DNA from: Microdochium bolleyi
Taxonomy: Eukaryota; Ascomycota; Sordariomycetes; Xylariales; Microdochiaceae
Reading direction: 5' to 3'
Assembly (NCBI GenBank): GCA_001566295.1
Contig: KQ964249.1
Coordinates: 2,294,001-2,358,000, forward strand
Length of the DNA: 64,000 nt
Part shown: one piece after another, positions 32,226 through 41,645 of the stretch
How the letters are laid out: each line of letters begins with the position of its first letter
How positions within the stretch are numbered: the first letter of the stretch is position 1
Position numbers and translations under genes: made by a program
The notes under the pieces: model-generated
Told to the model about the DNA's origin: nothing
The model's input: the letters and a program-made list of their open reading frames with translations, nothing else
Database searches by the model: none

Positions 32226-33863
32226 TCAGTAACGATCTCGGCCGCGGCGGGAAGGGTTGTTGCCCGTCTCTCTGGCTCCCTCATGCCGAGGCGATGGAGC
32301 CCCGAAAGGTCTGAATCTGTCACCACCACGCGGCACGCCGTGATACATTGGGAAATCTCCAGGACCACCCCTCCCACCACCACCACCACCATTTCTTCGC
32401 CGACGTCTCCCGCCGCCGCCTCCTCCACCACCTCCACGATATCCGAAGCCACCACCGCCGCCACCGCCACCGCCGCCACGACCGAAATCCTTGCCCATGC
32501 CACGGCGGCGCTCACGCTCTCTGTGCGGCGGCCGGATGCCCAGGAAGATTTCTGGCCCACGGTCGACGAGTACGTCTCCGTTGTCAAAGTAGTATCGCCG
32601 ATACTCCTTGCTGACGCCAGACAGATGGCTGTCGTCGTAGAGCTTTGACTTTGCCCTGGCGATGACTTCAAGGCGGCTGTCAGCCAGGTCCCTCGACACG
32701 GGCTTGTAGGTTATGCTCGGGAATGTGCGGGTTTCCACCATATCCGCGTCGAGCTCTCTGCGCTGCCCGCCGCGGCGGTCAAAGGGCGCATGGGCCCGCT
32801 CGTCTCGAGCGAACCTATTTCGAGGATCTGTCAAGTTCCGCGGGCCAGTAGGCGCTCCTTGAACGCCGACATAGGTGTCGGCAGCCGGGCCGGTGGGTGT
32901 CGATGACGGGAGACCATCCCCACGTGGTGATATTGATCGGGGGCGGTCATGGGCTCGCGGTCCCGCGGCTGCATCGACCAGCTCGGTATCCACCTGGCCT
33001 GCCACCGTGACATACTCAATCTCCCATCGGCAGCTCGAGCGGCCGCCTGCACCTTCCTCTGTGGCCACGTAAGTGGAGAAGCGATCCGGCGGAATGAAGT
33101 CGATCCATAGCGGTCTGCGGTTTGTCTCTTCGGGCCAGGTACGATCGTGGAGTTTATTCCTTACTCTAGAGGCTGCAGAAGTGGAGGCGAAAACGACAAA
33201 GGCGTGGGTCTTGATTGTGTCGAGGAAGAAGTCTAAGACCACACTGTCGTCTGGAGGGCTCCCGGGCGGCGTGGCGAGCTCGACCAAATAATCCCGAACA
33301 TCATGGGGCCGCAAGGGTCGCATAAGGTTCTTGATATAGAGAGCACTGGTCGCTGGGTGTACAGAGTGCTCGACGTCCCTATCCATGTCTTCAAGATGGA
33401 GTGCAGCATCACCGTCTGCACGGCGTTCCTCCGGATCCGGTGCATCATGCATGACGGCATTGTCCTGGTCGTCGTCCGCCACGCGCTCGGGATCCTGCAT
33501 CGCTGTATCCAGGCCAGGCTGGGATGGCAGGTCCTGGTCGTTGGGAGCTGGCGGGGATATGCGTGATGTCTCTCCTGACTTTGGTGGTGGGCTGCCTGAT
33601 CTCTGGTGGCGGAGCTGGTAGTCCTGCCTGACTTCTGTCGGGGCAGGAGTGAGTGAAGCCTCGGCTGGGGTTTGGCCAGCAGAGTCGGTGACGTGGGTTT
33701 GCTCAGCGACCTGGACAGGCTCTTCTTGCTGGCCCACGGCGCCTTCCTGGGCTTCCTCGAGACGGGCGACAAGCTCGGCCTTGAGCCCTGTCTGGGGCAA
33801 CCCAAGCTGCTTGAGCTCTGTCCGGAGGTCTGCGACCTTGAGCTTGCTGTAGTCGGTGGCCAT
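32226..33863 (-). CDS. Acinus-like protein: SAP domain, RRM-type domain, RGG tail
   Basis: Single exon, 545 aa from the ATG at 33863 (MATDYSKLKVADLR). The frame is open upstream to 34034, but the SAP domain begins right at this ATG. Residues about 5-40 form a SAP motif (LRTELKQLGLPQTGLKAELVARL), typical of chromatin/RNA proteins. After a disordered Gln/Pro/Asp-rich linker there is an RRM-like domain: LYIKNLMRPLRPHDVRDYL, then THAFVVFASTSAASRVRN and PLWIDFIPPDRFSTYV. This order and the last motif resemble acinus, which forms the ASAP/PSAP complex with RNPS1 and SAP18 at exon junctions. The C-terminus is Arg/Gly-rich with long poly-Gly runs and ends RRGRDRY. Likely nuclear RNA-binding. The acinus assignment is by motif order, so moderate. 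Confidence 0.8.
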   Translation of the reverse strand: MATDYSKLKVADLRTELKQLGLPQTGLKAELVARLEEAQEGAVGQQEEPVQVAEQTHVTDSAGQTPAEASLTPAPTEVRQDYQLRHQRSGSPPPKSGETSRISPPAPNDQDLPSQPGLDTAMQDPERVADDDQDNAVMHDAPDPEERRADGDAALHLEDMDRDVEHSVHPATSALYIKNLMRPLRPHDVRDYLVELATPPGSPPDDSVVLDFFLDTIKTHAFVVFASTSAASRVRNKLHDRTWPEETNRRPLWIDFIPPDRFSTYVATEEGAGGRSSCRWEIEYVTVAGQVDTELVDAAAGPRAHDRPRSISPRGDGLPSSTPTGPAADTYVGVQGAPTGPRNLTDPRNRFARDERAHAPFDRRGGQRRELDADMVETRTFPSITYKPVSRDLADSRLEVIARAKSKLYDDSHLSGVSKEYRRYYFDNGDVLVDRGPEIFLGIRPPHRERERRRGMGKDFGRGGGGGGGGGGFGYRGGGGGGGGGRRRRRNGGGGGGRGGPGDFPMYHGVPRGGDRFRPFGAPSPRHEGARETGNNPSRRGRDRY

Positions 33864-34090
33864 TCCGAGGGCGGGAGCGCGGGCGAAGCCGCAGACACCA
33901 AAGGTAGGGAGCGCCGAGTGATGCGATTCGCCTGAGCTGGCTGTGAGGTCCTGGACGCCTGGATAGGGACTGGCGGGGGAAGGCGAGTACGGCAACCAGC
34001 GAGGGTCAATGACAGACTGGAGGGCTGGAAACACTCTCTACAGCCGTGGTTTTGCCGTAATGATGGCCAATGGGTTGCGTGTTTGACTTT

Positions 34091-34133
34091 TGTGGTGGTT
34101 GTGGTTGTTGTTGTGGTTGTTGTTATTGTTGTG
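34091..34133. repeat. GTT/GTG trinucleotide-like low-complexity tract
   Basis: Imperfect repeats of GTTGTG/GTTGTT, about 43 bases, in the promoter-side region of the SAP-domain gene. Confidence 0.7.
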
Positions 34134-34256
34134 CACGCGATGCGCCAGAACAGATTTGAGGACTGACGTAGCTACCACGACCGGCAGCAGCTTTTCGTGG
34201 TGTACATTGGCAGACACGCTTTTGCTGTGGATGCGACTGGACGTGTCTACCTTAGG

Positions 34257-34300
34257 CTACCTAGGTAGGTACCTTCAGGTTGGTACTGCCCCCCCCCCCC
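34257..34300. repeat. Palindrome CTACCTAGGTAG and C12 homopolymer
   Basis: A perfect 12-base palindrome at 34257-34268 is followed by GTACCT and, 20 bases on, by a run of 12 C at 34289-34300. CCTAGGTA-like motifs also appear elsewhere in intergenic DNA of the window (near 17196 and 49790). Confidence 0.65.
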
Positions 34301-35390
34301 TAGTCCGGGTCTGCCAGCCGGCCCCACTCGGCACTGGCGTGTAAGCTTCTGATTGGGGCAAGCATGCATTGGAGTTTTGTTCTTTCCAGATCCTCACACG
34401 TAGTTGTCGTCTTCTCTTCAGCATCAAGCCTTCTGGCGCAAGGTTGCCTTGCCGGGTCGTACCTTCCCGCATTGTCAACCTTAGTACTCGTGGGCACGCG
34501 AATGGTTTCGAAGCATACGAAGAGAGAAGTTGGCCACTTGCACGCGATGAAAGGGAAACAACCGGATGGTCATAGCTTGTCAAAGAACTCCTTTGTCCAC
34601 AGCGGCCAAGTCTCTTTGTCTGCTTGTGCTAGCCTGAATGGCAGCAAGCAGCTCCCGCTTGTCTCATTCATTCATTCTCTGTGCATCTCATCTACCGGTG
34701 CTCCCCCACTGCCGTGATGGCAATGCCCATCCTCCCACGGTCTTTTCCTGTCTCGTTGCGAGAGAGCCACCCATGGCTTGTGCTCCCAACCCCTGGCAAC
34801 CGGCGCATAAAGATGCAGGCGGGCCGCAAGCGGTGTAAGTCAGATCCTTGCCCAATGTACGCGCCGGCGCGCCCGACCTCTGCCTGCCTCCGCCTCCTTC
34901 TCTCCTGTTTCGAATCTTTTGTTGCTGCCAACAACAGCCGCTCACGACAAACCCTCATTGATGACCTCTGCAAACTCGAGGCTGCTGCCAAGTCCAACCG
35001 ACCGTGTGTGTCCAGTCTCTTACAGCGCCGGCACTCGGCCGGCTCGTCTTGCAGGATCCTTGTTAAATTGGCGTCTCCATCGCCGCCCAGGGGCTCGGTT
35101 CAGTTGCCCCCATCCCAGAGACACTTGACTCCCACTTGCACAGGCACATGCACGTGCCCAACGGCCCTCCTTCGTCACAACCTCCTCACCTCGACGTCTT
35201 CTATTCCCTCTTGGATCACGTTTCTCTGCCACGCCATCCCGGCATACTCCTGCCAGAGCAGTTTGGCTGCTCTCGGAATATAGAACGGCCCGCTGTCGTG
35301 GATACGTCTCCAACCACAACAGCTCACAGAGAACTCGATTTCACAGCAAGGATCCAGTGCCAGAGGCATCTCACGGCATCAGCACGCATC

Positions 35391-36997
35391 ATGGCAGTGG
35401 CTGTTCCCAGCGCGGCCAGGAATGGTCTTTCAGCGAGTCTGTCCACCCCCCGCGCTGCCCAGCGGCATGCAGGACCAACGACGGGCGAGGGTCTGGATGG
35501 TGACACGCTCCTCGGCTCCCCGGACGCTGCTCAGCCGGCCCTGAGCTCACCGTCGGCCCACATCGCCACCAAGCGCCATCCAACAGCAGCGGGCAGGATA
35601 GAGAAGAGGAAGACCACGCACTCGTCAAGCATTGCCCAGAAGCTCTTGAAGCTCTTCACTTCTTTTCCCTCCCCGAAAACGGCATTCTTCGCCAGGTCCA
35701 CAGGGCTCGATGGCAATGCTGTCCAGGGCATAGCTTCTGCGCCTGCTGGCGAGGCAGTCCGGGACGGCCGTCAAAGCCCAGACATCGACGTGGACACAGC
35801 CATGGACAGCATCGAGCCCGAGCAAGGCTCGGTGAGCGGAGATGAGCAGGCATCAGCTGACCAGTGGCAACCACCCGGTGAAGACGACGAACCAGAGTTC
35901 ACAGACTGGCGAGAGGAGCAGCTGGCTCTCAACATCGTCCTAAGGGCACGCCATGAGTTCACACTTCTGCCGTCAACGTGGAAGTACAATCTGCGGGGTA
36001 TCCCGATTCCCGACTCGCTTTTCTACACGCAGACCAAGTCAAAAAGCATGCGGCCACGCATCTACGCCATGCAGAACCGCTTCGAATACCAGGGTAAGTC
36101 CTCGAGTCGCTAGACGAGAACCACTACTCAAGCTAGCATGGGCAAGACCACTGACTGCTTTTTTCAGGAGAGACCGCCTTCCGCAAACTTATTGATGTGC
36201 ACGCGCAGATTCGTGATCTCCGCAAGTTGCAAGTGGAGATCAACAGCGACCGGCATCTCTCCGCCAATGACAAGAAGGCTAAATTGGCCGACGTATCTGC
36301 AGCTATAACCAGCAAGATATCCCGGGCCATCGAAAAGGCCTGCCTGTGGGCGGAGTCGGATGGTGATCTCAAGAGCCTGAGGGGCCATGCCCCCGCCAAC
36401 ATCATGATCTCGGTTCTGCCGAGCACCGAGGAGCACGGCGACGTCTTCATCCAAGCGAGCATGGACAATCTGGCACGGCGGTGGCGCGAGAAGCTAGGCA
36501 TTGCCGAACCTGAGCGAGAACAATCGGTAGCAAACAGCTCGGTTTGGGGATCCGAGGATGGGGACATAACAATCAAGGTGGAAGAGGACGACGAGAACAG
36601 CGGCCTGAAACAGCTCCAGGAGAGCCCGCAACTCGGCGCCGAAACACCAAAAGTTTCACGGCAAGCTGCAGCGGTCCAGCAAGATGACCAGCAAGCAGAA
36701 GGAGAATCCACACCACGGCAGCCACCACCGAACCCGTTGCAGACCAAGGCCCCCGTGCTCTTCGGATTCGTCATCTTCAAGCATACCCTCATGATCGTCA
36801 CCCTGGACGCCAACGATCCGATGGCACCTTGCAACATCCCCATCTCGCTCAACATGGCCGAGAGCAACCAGCACCAGTGGAATGCGCTGGCTATCATGGT
36901 CACGATCTGCTGGGCGCGGGACCTCCTCGCCCGTGTCGTGGAGGATATCAACCTCGAGACCGCGGCGCGGATGCCGTCTGAAGACCCAGATGTCTGA
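35391..36997 (+). CDS. Unrecognised fungal protein, 510 aa
   Basis: Two exons: 35391-36093 and 36168-36997, joined in phase 1 (donor GTAAGT, acceptor TTTTTTCAG). The first about 160 residues are Ser/Ala/Pro-rich and disordered. Then there is a dense, well-ordered block: WREEQLALNIVLRARHEF, LLPSTWKYNLRGIPIPDSLF and RPRIYAMQNRFEYQ, continuing across the intron into GETAFRKLIDVHAQIRDLRK. A helical region follows (KAKLADVSAAITSKISRAIE). After a charged linker comes a C-terminal folded segment (VLFGFVIFKHTLMIVTLDAN, then NALAIMVTICWARDLLARVV). No signal peptide is seen. The hydrophobic stretches look like buried strands and helices, not clear membrane spans. Codon use matches the neighbours and the frame stays open through the splice, so it is a real gene. 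I do not recognise the family. Confidence 0.82.
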
Positions 36998-38259
36998 GCG
37001 GCCGAGCCTTGGGAGTGAGGGTTGTTGCGGCTTCATGTCATACCACCCCTGAGCTCCAGGGTCTCACGACATGAACCCATCCACCACAAGAGAATAGCAG
37101 AGATGAAGCTCACGGCGCATGCGGTTCGTTCAACGGAACCGTCCATGCAGCGCCACGGGGTTACTGACCAACCTGGTCATCTCGGGCCGTGGTTGTTCAA
37201 GGACAAAGTAAGGAAAGACACACATGACAGCATTTACACGACAGGCGCGGGGACGATCGTCTCTTGCGACACTAAGCAAGCACACACATGGCGAGCGAGA
37301 AATTGTTTTGGTACGGCGTATGATTTGTTTCTCCCTTCTGGGCCTATGAGTTGATGACGGTAGCCACCGCTACAACGACGACGACGATGATGACCACGGC
37401 AGCAGAAATCTTCCACAGCTGTCGGACTCCGCGGACCACATAGATTGAAACGACGAGAGCATTTAGGCACTGCATAGCACATACACACATACGAGAGAAT
37501 ATGCAGTCATGCTCAGCTTGGGGGGCGACCTCCATCCTCGAGCTGCCTGGCTTGCCAGTAACTATCCATATTTCAAGGCAAAGTGCCAGCTTGTCGAGAG
37601 CAGAGATTGCGAAGTGGATATAAGCACGGATCGCAAGCACCAGGCGTCTCGACGGCCTCCGTGTAGGATGATCATGTCCACTGTGCATCTACCATAATTG
37701 CGCCTCGACGTGGACACACCCATTCATGAAGCAGCCGACACATACGTCGAATGGGAAACCATTACCTAGCACTGTGGTCAATGTCAAATATTCAATGTCA
37801 AGATTTCCCAAAAGGGTCGTGGTTCATTGTCTAGGCAGGCAGAATCTAAATAAAACAAGAAACAACTTAGAACAACCATGCTGTGCAATGCATATCTCTT
37901 CGAATCATTATGTCCGGCGATCAAGAAACTCCGGCGTCTCGTTTCCAATCATATTCCCGGGTACATAAGCAACGTGCCCAGCTCGCTGCCCTTTCCCCGC
38001 GGTCTTCATCAAGGTGTAAATGTGAAAAGACGAAAAGTCTGGCGGCCAAGCGCCATGATAGAAGTGTAGAAATGATGAGGGATCACGACTGGTGGATAGA
38101 AAAGAGTGTTGCTGCAGCTTCGCGGCCTGCGCGAAGCATATCTCGGTATGAGTTGGGGTTCCTTCCCGCATGATGACATCAGCTTAGCAGCCCATCAAGG
38201 CAAAGAACAGTGCCGGCGATCCTTGAGGTTGACCTGTTCCCTTCAGGCCTTGCGGATCG
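36998..38259. other. Convergent intergenic region
   Basis: 1.26 kb between the stops of the unknown protein and the C2H2 gene. On the minus strand at 37344-37418 a short frame encodes a basic-hydrophobic tail (QLWKISAAVVIIVVVVVAVAT) right after a CAG; see findings. Otherwise it looks like 3' UTR sequence, moderately AT-rich around 37780-37880. Confidence 0.4.
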
Positions 38260-41200
38260 TCACGAGACCCGCCGCCGCTTATGCGGCCGCTTCTGCTGCT
38301 GCCCGTCGTCGTCCACAAAGTGGTTCTTCTCAATCTGGTGCTGGCGCAGATTGTCCTGGCGGTTCTTGTACGCGCTCGTGCACCCGGGAAAGGGACACTG
38401 GTAGATGGTTGGCGGGTCTGTGGAATGCTGCAGCTTCCTATGCTTCGCCATGCTGCCCTTGAACCACTGCGGGTCGCCCTTGGGCCGGTAGCCGCAGATC
38501 TCGCAGCAGCTGTTGGCCTCGACCTGCGTGCCTTCTGTTGCCGGCGACGCAGTGGAGGGTTGCGCAACTTGTTCGCTTGAACTGACGCTCGTGGCGTGAG
38601 AAGGCGCGGGCGCCTTCTTTCGTTCCCTCTGTCTAGATCGGGCTTTCTGAGGATTCTTCCGCGGGCTGATCGAAGCCTGGGCGTCGGAGGGTTCCGTGGG
38701 CGCTACGATGGACGACGAGTGAGAGCCTGTCATAAGGCCAGGTGTCGACACGCCAGCGCAGACAAAATCAGTCGAGAAATTGGTCTCGCTGGTCGCCTGC
38801 AAGGGTGTGACGTTCACGTGCGAGCTTGCCAGTCCGATCGAGAGTGGTGTCGCTGAGCTCGTGAAGTTGAACTGTGGCGAACCCTGTTCAGGAAGTGGTT
38901 GCAGAAAGTTGTTCATGCCACCCTCAACGTCAAACGCCCCGTCTATTGGCTGGAAATTAAACAAATCATCCAGTGACCCCGGAAGGTTCATAGGAAGGGT
39001 TGGCGGCTGAGTGGCTTGGGTCGGAGGCGTTGCTGACTCTCTGGCGGCATCGTATAGGAGCTTCTCCGCGAAAGAGGCAGCCAAGATATGGTACTTGAAC
39101 CTCGGATTACCGCTGTGCTTCGAGTAGAGATCGTTACAGTGTCGTCGAACTTGAGGTACAAACTTGCCAAAGAAGTGCGATGGTGCCAAGATGCCCTGAA
39201 CGCCTCCATGTTAGCCCAGATATCATCATTGCCCAGCATGAAAGCGATCACTGAGCACGTACCTTGCCTGCCTGCATAAGTTCCATTTCCAACCTTCTCA
39301 CCGTAGACGTGTCCCGGTTGTGCACTCGTTGACCAACACATCTGAGACGCTGAGAAATACCAGGACTGTCACGGAAGCTTTGTACCAGAACATTGATAAT
39401 GTAGTGTGCGCCAGCAATGAACGGTTGGTTGGAGCCGTGCTCAGTACGCAAGTCATCCATGTGCGTTGACCAAAGAGCAGAAGACAGAATGTCGGCTGGT
39501 CTCATACTCTTGCTATTTATGACAAGACTCTCAAATTCTGTCCGCGGGATCAGTGCTGTTCACATGCAAAACTAGCCGAGTTGGAGATGCGGACTTACCA
39601 TCGAGGAAGTCCTGTGAAACTGTTGCAAGAGCGTCCTTGTCAAGTGGGGATTCTGGTGACGTGCGGAACTGATGGGCGCCAACCCTGCCACTTAATCTCT
39701 GATGTGATGGCAGCATGGAGATAGCTTGGAACCCGGCATGAACCTCGGGGTTCCAGATGCGAGAGACGATCTCGGAGTAGCAGTCGTACCAGCTGGGAGT
39801 CAAGAAGCTTCTGTAAGCTAGCGCCTGCTTGAACAACAACTCGGATTGCTCCACGAGTTCGTCCTCATGCAAGACAAGAGAAAACGCATACACAACGTGC
39901 ACGAAGCACAGGTAGTGGAGGGGGTCCGATGGGTCTTTCCCGTGGAGAATGCTGCGCAGACTCTCAAAACCTTTCGTGGCAATAGAGACCGGCGACTCGC
40001 GGCGTAGCCGCACCGCCAAGGGATTGTTCGTCAACTCGAATAGTTTTGCGAATGAACTCTCAACATGTTGCTGTAGTGCCTCCCACATCTCCTCAACCAG
40101 TAGCTTGCCAGCGTCTGTTGCCGGGGTAGGCTCTGCGAAGGCTGCGTAATCGTGAGACAGATTGGTGGTGTCGCCGAAGGACATCACATTAACAGCAGTT
40201 CCTAGCGAAAGCTCGGTGCTGACCCCAGAAAGCCACGAATAGGTCTCTTTTTCCTGTAATGATGGAAACAGGCCATGCTCTGATATGTCGGTCGACATCG
40301 GGTCTGGCTGGCGACAAATTGTCGGCCATTTGGACCTGCTTGGCTCGGAGTAATGTTTCAAGGATTCCTTGGGACAGGCAATGAGCTCTGCCGGCTTTAC
40401 AGTATTGTAGCTGCTGAAGACGCTGTTTCCCGGGGGGCTGATGGGACTTGTGGGCGATGTCAAATGAGTATTGACACCCGAAGCTGCCAATGCCCATGAG
40501 TCCGCACTGACGCCGGATGCTCGCGAACTTGCACTCCATGGTGTGATGGGCGAGATCCCGATCGCGCTATGCTGCGAGCTTTGTTGCGATCTGACGGAAG
40601 AGCTGGGAGTGAGATACTTGTTACACTCGACTCTCCGATACTGGTCTACTTCCGTGTTCAGTGCCAGTGAGGGTCGTTCAAAACCAGACGGCGAGTGCGA
40701 GGCTGGATTTGGCGCCATAGAACGACGCTTCTGGACACACGTTTGCATGGGCGGATACCCATGAGGCACAAGGCTATCTGCGTCTGTCGCCAAGTGGTTG
40801 TCCGGATTTGACCTGGCTGGCCCTTGCTGCAAAACCCTTGCAGTCTGGTGCTGTTGTCCTTCATCATAGTTGACAGGATCCAGTTGATGAACTATCTCCG
40901 CATCCAACTCTATGATCTCGGTGCCGTTCAGCTCGAGCTGTGGATGAGGTTGATCGGCTCCGGGTTGTGTCGGGGTCAGCCCCAACATGTCGTCATACGG
41001 TGGCGGTAGCGATGTGATGTCGTCCTGGTCCATGGAGTCGTGGTCGGCGCGACGGGTCTTATTGCCGATGTTTGAGAAGAAGTTCTTTGCCAGTTTCACT
41101 ATCCTCCGCCTTTTGCTCGGCCGGCGCGAGAAGCAGCCACATCTCCCTTCGTTGAATCGCTCAACCTGCATGCACTCGTAGCAGAGGTATTCGCCCGTTC

Positions 41201-41645
41201 TCAAGTGCTGGCATTTCGACAAGTGCCTGAGCATGGCTTCGTGTTCTTCGAAGCGCTCGCCGCAGCGTATAAGTGGACATCGAAGTCGTTCACTGGCAAC
41301 CATCTTCACAGATCGGTTTCGCTTTATGGCTGCCCACACTAGAAACTGTTGAGTTGCACAGTCCTCGGCAACTGGTGACCGAGATCTAAAGAATGTCAAC
41401 GCATGCCCGCGTATGATTGAACGTACAACCAAGGATAGCTCTCCGGGCGGTGCTTACACGCATGACTGTGGCTCACTGCGCACCTGTGTCTCTCGCCGTG
41501 GGATACTTGGACTCGAGGACCACGCCGGGACGTCCGTGGACATGTTGGTGGACTGAGGCTCGAGTGATGACCCGCAGTCGTTAAAGTCCGAGTCGGTCGA
41601 CTCCCGCCGGCCCGAGGCAAAGATTCCAGACTTTTCGGCGACCAT
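38260..41645 (-). CDS. Large C2H2 zinc-finger protein, putative transcription regulator
   Basis: Four exons on the minus strand: 41645-41458, 41385-39599, 39537-39263 and 39195-38260. They join with phases 2, 1 and 0 and total exactly 1062 codons (1061 aa). An N-terminal Cys/His region (RCPLIRCGERF, LRHLSKCQHL, then GEYLCYECMQVERF) is followed by a basic NLS (RRPSKRRRIVKLAKNFFSNI), a long Ser/Pro-rich middle, a conserved helical region (SSFAKLFELTNNPLAVRLR, then HYLCFVHVVYAFSLVLHEDE), and two C-terminal C2H2 units at about 981-1008 (CEICGYRPKG..WFKGSMAKHRKLQH) and 1018-1042 (CPFPGCTSAYKNRQDNLRQH). It ends in a second basic patch, KRPHKRRRVS. This layout is seen in filamentous-fungal C2H2 regulators of unknown target. 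DNA binding is inferred. Confidence 0.88.

Larger units (their letters stand above)
33864..35390. promoter_or_regulatory. Divergent intergenic region with low-complexity tracts
   Basis: 1.5 kb between the SAP-domain gene and the unknown 510-aa gene. It holds a GTT/GTG-rich tract (34091-34133), the perfect palindrome CTACCTAGGTAG at 34257-34268, a run of 12 C at 34289-34300, and a long pyrimidine-rich leader (about 34840-35390) for the plus-strand gene. Short open frames in the leader look noncoding. Confidence 0.5.

Noticed and set aside
34681..35283. 200-codon frame before the unknown 510-aa gene
   Set aside because: Pyrimidine-rich leader DNA translating to Ser/Leu/Pro; in a different frame from the gene and without motif.
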